Source: Salinispora fenicalii (GTDB lineage Bacteria > Actinomycetota > Actinomycetes > Mycobacteriales > Micromonosporaceae). Taken from it: 34,987 nucleotides of DNA. Shown here piece after piece: positions 17,382 to 24,447 of the stretch. Under the pieces are notes generated by a model. The model was not told where the DNA came from. It saw only the letters and a list, made by a program, of their open reading frames with translations, and made no database searches. Location: positions 223,062-258,048 of the forward strand of contig NZ_AZWQ01000015.1 of NCBI RefSeq assembly GCF_000514815.1, in the 5' to 3' direction. How positions within the stretch are numbered: position 1 is the first letter of the stretch; each line of letters begins with the position of its first letter. The translations under genes were made by a program, and so were the position numbers.

Positions 17382-18518
17382 GTGGGTAAGGCCGGCAAAG
17401 GCGGCAAGAAGAAGCCGTCGGTGTGGGCGGGCGTGCCGCGGTGGGCCCAGGTCTGCACCGTCTTCGGCGCCGTCTTGATGTTCTTCAGCGGCGTGTCCCT
17501 GGTCGGGGTCGAGGCGCTGTTGGCCCGGTACGAGGGTGCGGTGGGCAAGGCGGACCTGTTCGGGGACCAGGCGGCGGGAGCCAATGAACGCACGAGCGAC
17601 ATCAAGGGCCCGCTCAACATCCTCCTCGTCGGCGTTGACCCCCGGAAAGAGGAGCAGCTACCGCTGGCTGACTCGATCATGGTGCTACACGTGCCGGAGG
17701 GGCTTGACCAGGCATACCTCTTCTCGATGCCCCGGGATCTCTACGTTCAGATCCCCGCTTTCGACAAGGCCGGATTCCGTGGTGGTACGGACAAGCTCAA
17801 CGCGGCGATGTCCTACGGCAGCCGGGTGCAGGGGGAGAACCCCAGCACGGCGCAGGGCTTCGAACTGCTCGCCAAGACGGTCCAGTCGATCACCGGGATC
17901 CAGCGGTTCGACGCTGGGGCGATCATCAATTTCGGTGGGTTCATCAAGATTGTGGATGCGATGGGTGGCGTCACGATGGACATCGAGCAGGAGGTGCGCT
18001 CGAGGCATCGTCGCCCTGACGGCACGCACCGAGAGCCACGCCCCGGCGGTGGGGGGTACGTCGGTGAGCAGGCGGTCTACCCGGAGGGAGAGCAGCTTCT
18101 CGAGGGCTGGCAGGCGCTGGACTACGTCCGTCAGCGCTACCCAGAGAACGGCGTGCCAGACGGTGACTACGGCCGCCAGCGGCACCAGCAGCAGTTTGTC
18201 AAGGCAATGGCGAGTCAGGCCCTCAGCGCTGATGTGGTGACCAACCCGATCAAGCTGGACCGGGTGCTTCGGGCCGCCGGTGAGTCACTGGTCTTCAACG
18301 GCCGGGGACACAACGTGATTGATTTTGGCCTGGCCTTGAAGGACCTCCGGCCGGGCAACATTCAGATGATCAAGCTGCCGGGTGGTGGCATCATGGATGG
18401 CGGGAAATACAAGGGCGAGCGTTTCGAACCGGCCGTTCAGGACTTCTTCCAGGCGCTGCGAGACGAGCAAATCGACGCGTTCATGCTGGAGCATCCGGAC
18501 TTCCAGAACAAGATCTGA
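17382..18518 (+). CDS. LytR-CpsA-Psr (LCP) family phosphotransferase
   Basis: LCP enzymes attach undecaprenyl-linked glycopolymers (teichoic acids, arabinogalactan or capsule) to peptidoglycan. The protein has a lysine-rich cytoplasmic start, one membrane helix (about residues 22-45) and an extracellular LCP domain. Conserved LCP features are NILLVGVDPR, LADSIMVLHV, FSMPRDLYVQIP with its catalytic-site Arg, GGTDKLNAAMSYG, and LDYVRQRY followed by DYGRQRHQQQF. I chose the GTG at 17382, since ACGGAG (17370-17375) is 6 nt before it; the ATG at 17376 would abut that site. Length is 378 residues, and there is no second C-terminal domain. Its place between atpD and atpC is unusual. Confidence 0.92.
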   Translation: MGKAGKGGKKKPSVWAGVPRWAQVCTVFGAVLMFFSGVSLVGVEALLARYEGAVGKADLFGDQAAGANERTSDIKGPLNILLVGVDPRKEEQLPLADSIMVLHVPEGLDQAYLFSMPRDLYVQIPAFDKAGFRGGTDKLNAAMSYGSRVQGENPSTAQGFELLAKTVQSITGIQRFDAGAIINFGGFIKIVDAMGGVTMDIEQEVRSRHRRPDGTHREPRPGGGGYVGEQAVYPEGEQLLEGWQALDYVRQRYPENGVPDGDYGRQRHQQQFVKAMASQALSADVVTNPIKLDRVLRAAGESLVFNGRGHNVIDFGLALKDLRPGNIQMIKLPGGGIMDGGKYKGERFEPAVQDFFQALRDEQIDAFMLEHPDFQNKI

Positions 18519-18545
18519 TCGCATCGGCACCGAATCCCAACCCGA

Positions 18546-18564
18546 GTGGCGTACGTCTCGCCAC
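18546..18564 (+). terminator. Hairpin after the LCP gene
   Basis: The 6-bp stem gtggcg/cgccac with a 7-nt loop lies 27 bases after the LCP stop and before the atpC promoter candidate. There is no T-run. Confidence 0.4.
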
Positions 18565-18593
18565 CCGCGTTACCGGCGCCCTGATGGCGAGAC

Positions 18594-18599
18594 TAGAAT
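18594..18599 (+). promoter_or_regulatory. Candidate -10 (TAGAAT) for atpC
   Basis: TAGAAT lies 33 nt before the atpC GTG, with a weak TTACCG at 18570-18575 and an 18-nt spacer. It would give atpC and DUF2550 a promoter of their own, which fits their separation from atpD by a terminator. Confidence 0.5.
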
Positions 18600-18632
18600 T
18601 TCGGCAACCCGCCGCCGCAGCAAGGAGACAGC

Positions 18633-18917
18633 GTGGCACAGCAGCTTCACGTCGAGCTCGTAGCCGTCGAAAAGACGGTCTGGTCCGGCGAGGCCGAGAT
18701 GGTCATGGCCCGGACGACCGAGGGTGAGCTTGGCGTGATGCCAGGGCATGCGCCCCTGCTCGGCCAGCTCTCGGAGTCCGGCCAGGTTCGGATCAAGGTC
18801 GCCGGAGGCGAGCAGCTCTCTTACGAGGTGGGCGGCGGTTTCCTCTCCGTGAGCAACAAGGGCGTCACCGTCCTGGCCGAGAGCGCCAGCCCGGTCCCGG
18901 CCGCGCAGGGTAGCTGA
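18633..18917 (+). CDS. atpC: ATP synthase F1 subunit epsilon, lacking the C-terminal helices
   Basis: Epsilon couples the gamma shaft to the c-ring. The 94 residues cover the N-terminal beta-sandwich (LHVELVAVEKTVWSGEAEMVMARTTEGELGV, then the MPGHAPLL segment and GGFLSVSNKGVTVLAESA) and then stop after ASPVPAAQGS. The C-terminal helical hairpin, which inhibits hydrolysis in E. coli (139 residues) and is partly kept in M. tuberculosis (121 residues), is absent. No frameshift is evident, since the next gene begins 13 bases later. The GTG is preceded by AAGGAGA (18622-18628). Confidence 0.93.
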   Translation: MAQQLHVELVAVEKTVWSGEAEMVMARTTEGELGVMPGHAPLLGQLSESGQVRIKVAGGEQLSYEVGGGFLSVSNKGVTVLAESASPVPAAQGS

Positions 18918-18930
18918 GCGCCACCCGGCG

Positions 18931-19386
18931 ATGGGGATCGTCGAAGGGATCGCCATCGGCATCGCCGTCGTCATCGGCGCACTTCTGGCTCTCTTTGTCC
19001 GGCGCGGGTTGGTAACTCGTAGCGGAGGAATCATCCGGCTCAACGTCCGTACCTCCACGATCCTCGATGGGAGGGGTTGGGCCCCGGGCTTCGGCCGCTT
19101 CGTGGGGGACGAGCTCCGCCTCTACCGGATGTTTAGTTTCGCCCTCCGCCCCCGGCGGACGCTCTCCCGTAAGGGCCTCGCGGTGGAACGCCGTCGGTTG
19201 CCTGAAGGGCAGGAGCGGTTCTCGATGCCCGCCGACTGGATCATTCTCCGCTGTACCAGCCACCACGCCCCGGTCGAGATTGCTATGGCGCGCTCGACCG
19301 TCACCGGGTTTCTCTCTTGGCTTGAGGCCGCTCCTCCGGGGGCGGCCTCGCCGAATCTGACCGCTCAGGACTGGCCAGCGGCCTGA
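18931..19386 (+). CDS. DUF2550 single-pass membrane protein
   Basis: A 151-residue protein of unknown function, starting with a membrane helix (about residues 3-23, IVEGIAIGIAVVIGALLALFV) followed by a basic, mostly beta-type cytoplasmic domain (RGLVTRSGGIIRLNVR, GRGWAPGFGRFVGDELRLYRMFSF, WIILRCTSHHAPVEIAM). This matches the DUF2550 family that follows atpC in many actinobacteria, including the Rv1312 position in M. tuberculosis as I recall. It lies 13 bases after atpC and probably shares its transcript. The Shine-Dalgarno match is weak. A link to ATP synthase is suggested only by position. Confidence 0.8.
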   Translation: MGIVEGIAIGIAVVIGALLALFVRRGLVTRSGGIIRLNVRTSTILDGRGWAPGFGRFVGDELRLYRMFSFALRPRRTLSRKGLAVERRRLPEGQERFSMPADWIILRCTSHHAPVEIAMARSTVTGFLSWLEAAPPGAASPNLTAQDWPAA

Positions 19387-19557
19387 GGCCCCCAGTCGCG
19401 GGCCGGTGCAAGGCCCCTCGGTCCAACGGTACGAGGAAGCCTCGACCGGGCAGGGGCTGCTTATCCCCTCGCTGAGCGGTTTCCCCCCGCCGAGCTGCTG
19501 CCGCTGGGCGCGGATGGTATCCGGCAGGTCGGGTATGCAGGCCTCGGCGTGGTGCGG

Positions 19558-19581
19558 CGCGCCGGTTCCTACACCGGCGCG
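19558..19581. terminator. Bidirectional terminator between DUF2550 and the adenosyltransferase gene
   Basis: The perfect 9-bp stem cgcgccggt/accggcgcg with a 6-nt loop lies between the two convergent genes. Confidence 0.65.
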
Positions 19582-19597
19582 TCGGACGGCTATTCGG

Positions 19598-20170
19598 TCA
19601 GTGCTTGCCGCCGGGTACCCATAGCACATCTCCGGCCGGATTTGCCGTTCTTGACAGGATAAAGAGCAGATCGGAGAGCCGGTTGAGATACTTTGCCGGG
19701 AGCATGCTGGTTCGGTCGGGGTCGTGGGTGATCAGGGCCCAAGCCGCACGCTCGGCGCGCCGGGCTACTGTCCGCGCAACATGCAGAAGCGCCGCGCCAG
19801 CGGTGCCGCCGGGGAGGGTGAAGGAGTCGAGCTTGCTCAGCCGGGCGTTGTACTCGTCGCACCAGGCCTCAAGGCGCTCGATGTACGCCTCGGTGACCCG
19901 CAGCGGCGGGTACTTCGGGTTCGGCTCAACCGGCGTGGCCAGGTCGGCCCCCACGTCGAACAAGTCGTTCTGGATCGATCCGAGTATCGTGCGTAGCTCT
20001 TCGTCGAGTTGCCCGAGAGCGAGCGCCACGCCAATCGCCGCGTTGCACTCGTCTACGTCCGCGTACGCGGCGATCCGGGGATCAGTCTTCGGAACCTGCT
20101 CGTTGTTGCTCAGCCTGGTCGTGCCGGCATCGCCGGCCTTGGTGTAGATGCGCGTGAGGTGGACGGCCAT
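19598..20170 (-). CDS. ATP:cob(I)alamin adenosyltransferase, PduO type
   Basis: The enzyme transfers adenosyl from ATP to cob(I)alamin to make coenzyme B12. The 190-residue protein starts [23 protein letters not shown], the ATP-binding N-terminal signature of the PduO/MMAB family. It continues with [54 protein letters not shown] and [14 protein letters not shown]. The ATG at 20170 is preceded on its strand by TAGGCT with 7 nt between, so a leaderless transcript is likely. It is divergent from murA with overlapping start codons. A B12-dependent mutase lies 4 kb away and is a natural user of the cofactor. Confidence 0.92.
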   Translation of the reverse strand: MAVHLTRIYTKAGDAGTTRLSNNEQVPKTDPRIAAYADVDECNAAIGVALALGQLDEELRTILGSIQNDLFDVGADLATPVEPNPKYPPLRVTEAYIERLEAWCDEYNARLSKLDSFTLPGGTAGAALLHVARTVARRAERAAWALITHDPDRTSMLPAKYLNRLSDLLFILSRTANPAGDVLWVPGGKH

Positions 20171-21596
20171 GACGCACAGCCTACGGACACCGGATCTGAC
20201 GATCCCGGACCGGCCGGACCCCGCCTGGCTGACCGGCCCGGGCGACGCCGACGGCACAGCGGGTGACGACGTCATTCGGGTGCGTGGTGGCACCCGAATG
20301 ACCGGCACCGTGCACGTGGTGGGTGCCAAGAACTCGGCCTTGAAGCTCATGGCCGCGGCACTGCTGGCGCCGGGCCGTAGCGTCATCACCAACGTCCCAC
20401 GGATCACCGACATCGCGATCATGGGAGAGGTGCTGCGTCGGCTTGGCTGTGGGGTTCAGTTCGACGCGGATGATCCGGTGGACCCGATGGTGGCGTACGG
20501 CGGGGTTCCCCGCTCCCGGTCAGTCACCATTGATGTGCCGGAGACCCCCGGTATCGACGCGGACTGCGATCTGGTTCGCCGGCTGCGCGCGTCGATCTGC
20601 GTACTCGGCCCTCTGCTGGCGCGTCGTGGATCTGTTCGGGTGGCCCATCCGGGGGGCGACGCGATCGGCTCGCGCGGGTTGGACATGCATATCGCCGGAC
20701 TCACCCGGATGGGCGCCGAGATCTCTGGTGAGCGCGACTGCGTGGTCGCCACGGCCCCGCACGGGCTGCGCGGCACCGAGATCGTGTTGGACTTCCCGAG
20801 CGTCGGCGCCACCGAGAACCTGGTGATGGCGGCGGTGCTCGCTCAGGGCACCACGGTCATCGACAACGCCGCCCGGGAACCGGAGATCGTGGATATCTGC
20901 ACGATGCTCCGGCAGATGGGTGCGCTCATCGAGGGTGCCGGCACCTCGACGTTGACCGTCGTCGGCGTGCCCGGGCTGCATCCGGTGCGGCACGCCACCG
21001 TCGGGGATCGGATCGTCGCGGGTACGTGGGCATTCGGCGCGGCGATGACTCGGGGCGACGTGACGGTGACTGGCGCCTCCCCGGCCTTCCTCGACATCGC
21101 CTTGGACAAGTTGGTCTCCGCCGGTGCGTTGGTGGAGACGCGGCGAGATGCTTTCCGGATCCGGATGGTGGATCGCCCCCGTGCGGTGGATGTGGTCACC
21201 CTGCCCTACCCGGGGTTCGCCACCGACCTGCTACCGATGGCGATCGGGCTGGCGGCGGTCAGCGACGGTGCTTCCCTGATTACCGAGAACATCTTTGACG
21301 GCCGGTTCATGTTCGCCAACGAGATGATGCGACTCGGCGCGGACATTCAGACCGACGGCCACCACGCCGTGGTCCGGGGGCGACAGCGGCTCTCTGGGGC
21401 GCCGGTGCGGGCAACCGACATCCGCGCCGGAGCAGGTCTCTTGATTGCAGGGCTCTGCGCCGAAGGCGTTACCGAGGTCTCCCAGGTGCACCACGTGGAC
21501 CGGGGCTACCCGGACTTCGTGGCGGACCTGCGGGCCCTCGGCGTCGAGGTGCAGCGGGGTGGCGCTACCGACGGGGGGATCTCCCTCGGACGGTGA
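20169..21596 (+). CDS. murA: UDP-GlcNAc 1-carboxyvinyltransferase MurA, Cys-to-Asp variant
   Basis: MurA transfers enolpyruvate from PEP to UDP-GlcNAc, the first committed step of peptidoglycan synthesis. The family motif [18 protein letters not shown] carries the Lys-Asn pair, [16 protein letters not shown] follows, and the catalytic Asp lies in [12 protein letters not shown]. The active-site loop reads [14 protein letters not shown], with Asp (about residue 164) where most MurA enzymes have the Cys that fosfomycin alkylates. The ATG at 20169 has GAGGTGG 6 nt upstream and gives 475 residues, with an N-terminal extension of some 40 residues before the fold. Its start codon overlaps that of the divergent adenosyltransferase gene. 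Confidence 0.93.
   Translation: MTHSLRTPDLTIPDRPDPAWLTGPGDADGTAGDDVIRVRGGTRMTGTVHVVGAKNSALKLMAAALLAPGRSVITNVPRITDIAIMGEVLRRLGCGVQFDADDPVDPMVAYGGVPRSRSVTIDVPETPGIDADCDLVRRLRASICVLGPLLARRGSVRVAHPGGDAIGSRGLDMHIAGLTRMGAEISGERDCVVATAPHGLRGTEIVLDFPSVGATENLVMAAVLAQGTTVIDNAAREPEIVDICTMLRQMGALIEGAGTSTLTVVGVPGLHPVRHATVGDRIVAGTWAFGAAMTRGDVTVTGASPAFLDIALDKLVSAGALVETRRDAFRIRMVDRPRAVDVVTLPYPGFATDLLPMAIGLAAVSDGASLITENIFDGRFMFANEMMRLGADIQTDGHHAVVRGRQRLSGAPVRATDIRAGAGLLIAGLCAEGVTEVSQVHHVDRGYPDFVADLRALGVEVQRGGATDGGISLGR
20178..20183 (-). promoter_or_regulatory. Candidate -10 (TAGGCT) for the adenosyltransferase gene
   Basis: TAGGCT on the reverse strand ends 7 nt before the ATG, placing the transcription start at the start codon. 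It lies inside the first codons of murA on the other strand. Confidence 0.5.
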
Positions 21597-21637
21597 GGAC
21601 GCCGTAGGCCTTGCGGGTCCTCGGGCGGCCGCCGCCC
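21595..21637 (+). terminator. Hairpins after murA
   Basis: A 6-bp stem gaggac/gtcctc (21595-21622, 16-nt loop) overlapping the stop codon is followed at once by a second hairpin gggcgg/ccgccc with a 3-nt loop (21623-21637). Confidence 0.45.
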
Positions 21638-21667
21638 TGCCCTTAAGCTGCGTTCAGGTCTGCCGGC

Positions 21668-21673
21668 TAGGGT
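21668..21673 (+). promoter_or_regulatory. Candidate -10 (TAGGGT) for the hydroxybutyryl-CoA dehydrogenase gene
   Basis: TAGGGT lies 36 nt before the ATG. The -35 region is unclear. Confidence 0.3.
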
Positions 21674-21709
21674 GCAGGCAGACACCAATCGCAGTGAGGG
21701 AGTGAGCAG

Positions 21710-22561
21710 ATGGCGGGTCGACTCGCGGTTGTCGGTGCTGGACTGATGGGCTCGGGAATCGCCCAGGTCGCGGCGCAGGCGGGCTGGCAGGTGACGCTGC
21801 GAGACCTGGACGACACGGCCACGAAGCGGGGGTTGGCGGGCATCCAGCGGTCGCTGGAGAAGTTCGCCGAGAAGGGGAAGATCTCGTCGGCCGATGCCGA
21901 GGCGGCACTCGGCCGGATCACCCCCACCACCGACCTGGGGGCTGCCGCCGACGCGGACATCGTCGTCGAGGCGGTCTTTGAGAAGCTTGAGCTCAAGCAC
22001 GAGGTCTTCCGCGCGCTGGACAAGATCTGCAAGGCGGATGCGGTGCTCGCCACCAACACCTCGGCGATCCCGGTCACCCAGATCGCCACCGCCACTGAGC
22101 GCCCCGAGTCGGTGGTCGGCACCCACTTCTTCTCCCCGGTGCCGATGATGAAGCTGTGCGAGTTGGTCCGTGGCTACAAGACCAGCGACGCCACCATTGC
22201 CTCGGCGAAGGCGTTCGCCGAGGAGATCGGCAAGGCGGTCGTGGTCGTCAACCGAGACACCGCCGGCTTCGTGACCACTCGACTGATCTGCGCGTTGGTG
22301 ATGGAGGCGGTCAGCCTGGTCGAATCCGGCGTGATCTCCGCCGAGGATCTGGACAACGCCTGCAAGCTGGGCTTCGGCCACGCCATGGGCCCGTTGGCGA
22401 CGGTGGACCTGACCGGGGTGGATGTGCTGCTCAACGCCACCCGCAACATCTACACCGACACTGCCGACGAGAAGTTCTTCCCCCCGGAGTTGCTTCAGCG
22501 GATGGCCACCGCCGGTGACCTGGGCCGCAAGACCGGCCAGGGCTTCTACTCGTACGGCTAG
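21710..22561 (+). CDS. 3-hydroxybutyryl-CoA dehydrogenase
   Basis: It probably interconverts 3-hydroxybutyryl-CoA and acetoacetyl-CoA. The 283 residues have an N-terminal Rossmann fold with GAGLMGSGI (glycines 9, 11 and 14) and an acidic residue at the end of strand 2 (Asp32), which favours NAD. The catalytic pair is His139 in THFFSPVPMM and the Glu 12 residues later in LCELV. The usual Asn in the GFVxN segment is Thr here (GFVTTRL). The C-terminal part (CKLGFGHAMGPLATVDLTGVD, then GRKTGQGFYSYG) is typical. GGGAGTGAG precedes the ATG. The gene is a single unit between the murA hairpins and a strong terminator. Confidence 0.9.
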   Translation: MAGRLAVVGAGLMGSGIAQVAAQAGWQVTLRDLDDTATKRGLAGIQRSLEKFAEKGKISSADAEAALGRITPTTDLGAAADADIVVEAVFEKLELKHEVFRALDKICKADAVLATNTSAIPVTQIATATERPESVVGTHFFSPVPMMKLCELVRGYKTSDATIASAKAFAEEIGKAVVVVNRDTAGFVTTRLICALVMEAVSLVESGVISAEDLDNACKLGFGHAMGPLATVDLTGVDVLLNATRNIYTDTADEKFFPPELLQRMATAGDLGRKTGQGFYSYG

Positions 22562-22577
22562 CCTGGCTGAACGGCCG

Positions 22578-22617
22578 GGAGGGCTCCTTCGAGACCGCCG
22601 CTCCGAAGGGGCCCTCC
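22578..22617. terminator. Terminator between the dehydrogenase and ABC permease genes
   Basis: A 14-bp stem with one G-T wobble (arms 22578-22591 and 22604-22617) and a 12-nt loop lies between two convergent genes and can serve both. Confidence 0.75.
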
Positions 22618-22653
22618 ACTACCGCAGGGCTGATCTGGGTCCGCTTCGCTGCC

Positions 22654-23496
22654 TCAGCCGTCGCGGCGGGTGGTCCAGCGGAAGGTGCCGAGGCAGAGCA
22701 GCAGCCCGATCACGCACCAGGCAGCCAGCACCAGGGCGACCCGACCCAGCTCGTACGAGCCACCCGGCTCCTGCCCGGCGAAGGTGTCCGGCAGGAAGAC
22801 CGAGCGGAGCCCCTGACACATCCACTTCAGTGGGAAGAGCGCGGCCACCTGCTGCATCCAGCTCGGCAACTGGGTGAAGACGAAGAACACCCCGGAGGTG
22901 AACTGGAGGATGAGGGCGACCGGGGTAACGACCGCCGAACCGCTGCGGGCCGTCCGCGCCAACGAGGAGATCGCGATGCCGCAGAGCGTGCAGGCGGTGA
23001 TGCCGAGGACGGAGACCCAGCCGAAGGTTAGCCACTTCGCGGCGGTGCCCGGCAGTTGTAGGTCGAACACGGCCACCGAGACGGCGATCAGCAGCGCAGT
23101 TTCGGTGATGCCGACCACCACGACCATGATCACTTTGCCGGCGAAGTACACCCACTTCGGCATCGGCGTGCCGCGGTAGCGCTTGAGCACCCCGCGGTCT
23201 CGTTCGATCGGAATCCAGATCCCGAGGTTCTGGAAGCTCACGGTCATCAGGCCGGCGGCGATCATGCCGGTGATGAAGTACTGGGGAAAGCTCACTCCGG
23301 GCGCGATCTCGCCGTCGAAGACTGCGGCGAAGATCAGGATCATGATGATCGGGAATCCCATCGTGAACACGACGGACTCCCGGCTGCGCAGGAACTGGGT
23401 CAGCTCCAGCCGGCCCTGCCGCAGCGCGAGGGCGAGTGGGCCGGGCTGGTGGCTCGCTTCCCGGGCGGCCGTGGCGGGCTTCAACGTCGTGGTCAT
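22654..23496 (-). CDS. ABC-2 type exporter permease
   Basis: A 280-residue membrane protein with six likely helices, an N-terminal cytoplasmic stretch, and the ABC-2 pattern in which the first helix (VVFTMGFPIIMILIFAAVF) is followed by an external loop and PQYFITGMIAAGLM. The cytoplasmic loop has IERDRGVLKRYRGTPMPKW, the usual ATPase coupling region. The family exports drugs, lipids or polysaccharides; the substrate here cannot be told. Its ATG overlaps the ATPase stop by four bases (ATGA), so the two genes form an operon. Confidence 0.88.
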   Translation of the reverse strand: MTTTLKPATAAREASHQPGPLALALRQGRLELTQFLRSRESVVFTMGFPIIMILIFAAVFDGEIAPGVSFPQYFITGMIAAGLMTVSFQNLGIWIPIERDRGVLKRYRGTPMPKWVYFAGKVIMVVVVGITETALLIAVSVAVFDLQLPGTAAKWLTFGWVSVLGITACTLCGIAISSLARTARSGSAVVTPVALILQFTSGVFFVFTQLPSWMQQVAALFPLKWMCQGLRSVFLPDTFAGQEPGGSYELGRVALVLAAWCVIGLLLCLGTFRWTTRRDG

Positions 23497-24341
23497 CGGT
23501 GTCCGATCATCTGCAGGTAGATGTCCTCGAGGGTCGGCCGGGTGACCGTGAGCCCGGGCACCTCGCCGCCGAAGCGCGCGGCCAACTCCGTCACCAACTC
23601 CGTGGGCGTCGCGCTCTCCGCGCTCTCGGTAAGCCCCTCCGGCGTACGCCAGGAGACCGTCGCGTGGGCCTGTTGCCGGTTGCCCAGGTGTTCGGGTGCG
23701 GCTACCTCGATCAGCCGGCCGCTGGCGATCACCCCCACCCGGTCCGCGAGCGCCTCCGCTTCGTCGAGATAGTGCGTGGTCAGTACGATCGTCGTCCCGG
23801 CCGCTGCCAGATCTCGAATCAGCTGCCAGAACTCGCGCCGTGCCTCGGGGTCGAAGCCGGTGGTCGGTTCGTCGAGGAAGAGCAGCTCGGGCCGGCCGAT
23901 GATGCCGAGCGCCACGTCCAGGCGGCGCTTTTGTCCGCCGGAGAGGGTGTGGGTGCGGGCCCGGGACTTGCCCGCCAGCCCGACCCGGGCGATCACCTTC
24001 TCCGGATCGTCGGCGTCGGCGTAGAAGCCGGCGAAGTGGTGGACCACTTCGGAGACGCTGAGCTCGTCGAACTCACCGACGCCCTGAAGGACGATGCCGA
24101 TCCGGTTGCGCCAGTTTGCGGCGGGGGTCGCCGGGTCGCTGCCGAGCACCGAGACCTCGCCGGCGTCGCGTCGCCGGTAGCCCTCCAAGATTTCTACGGT
24201 GGTCGTCTTGCCGGCGCCGTTCGGGCCGAGGAGGGCGAACACCTCGCCCCGGCGAACCTCCAGGTCCACCTCGGCCACGGCCGTGTTCTCCCCGTATGCC
24301 TTGCGTAGCCCCCGCGCAACGATCGCGAGCTCGTTCTCCAT
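23493..24341 (-). CDS. ABC-2 type exporter ATP-binding protein
   Basis: The 282-residue ATPase partner of the permease. The Walker A motif GPNGAGKT is at residues 39-46, the signature LSGGQKRR starts at 133, and the Walker B strand LLFLDEPTTGFD has Glu158 intact. The H-loop is in TTHYLDEAEALADRV. The C-terminal 65 residues resemble the extra domain of DrrA-type drug-export ATPases. It starts at an ATG at 24341, with no clear Shine-Dalgarno site, and is divergent from the mutase across a 106-bp region that holds a good inverted repeat. Confidence 0.92.
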   Translation of the reverse strand: MENELAIVARGLRKAYGENTAVAEVDLEVRRGEVFALLGPNGAGKTTTVEILEGYRRRDAGEVSVLGSDPATPAANWRNRIGIVLQGVGEFDELSVSEVVHHFAGFYADADDPEKVIARVGLAGKSRARTHTLSGGQKRRLDVALGIIGRPELLFLDEPTTGFDPEARREFWQLIRDLAAAGTTIVLTTHYLDEAEALADRVGVIASGRLIEVAAPEHLGNRQQAHATVSWRTPEGLTESAESATPTELVTELAARFGGEVPGLTVTRPTLEDIYLQMIGHR

Positions 24342-24393
24342 GTAACAAGTGTGCTGCCTCCGCGCAACCGGTCGAGCTCCGGGGTCTGGTGGT

Positions 24394-24415
24394 AGCTGTG
24401 GAAAATTCCACAGCT
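24394..24415. promoter_or_regulatory. Inverted repeat, likely operator, between ABC exporter and mutase genes
   Basis: Perfect 10-bp arms agctgtggaa and ttccacagct with a 2-base spacer lie midway between the divergent start codons. On the mutase side the repeat reaches the expected -35 position of the TAAACT promoter. Its AT-rich centre stands out from the GC-rich context. No regulator gene is adjacent. Confidence 0.6.
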
Positions 24416-24435
24416 CGCAATACCAGTGAGTAACT

Positions 24436-24441
24436 TAAACT
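24436..24441 (+). promoter_or_regulatory. Candidate -10 (TAAACT) for the mutase gene
   Basis: TAAACT ends 6 nt before the ATG at 24448, so the transcript is probably leaderless; no Shine-Dalgarno sequence is present. Confidence 0.55.
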
Positions 24442-24447
24442 CCCGCC

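Noticed and set aside
19387..19597. Search for a cobalamin riboswitch near the adenosyltransferase and mutase genes
   Set aside because: No B12-box-like sequence or matching fold was seen here or in the mutase upstream region; only a terminator hairpin is present.
22619..23155. 178-codon reverse-strand frame within the ABC permease region
   Set aside because: It is an out-of-frame reading of the permease gene, whose own frame shows clear membrane helices.
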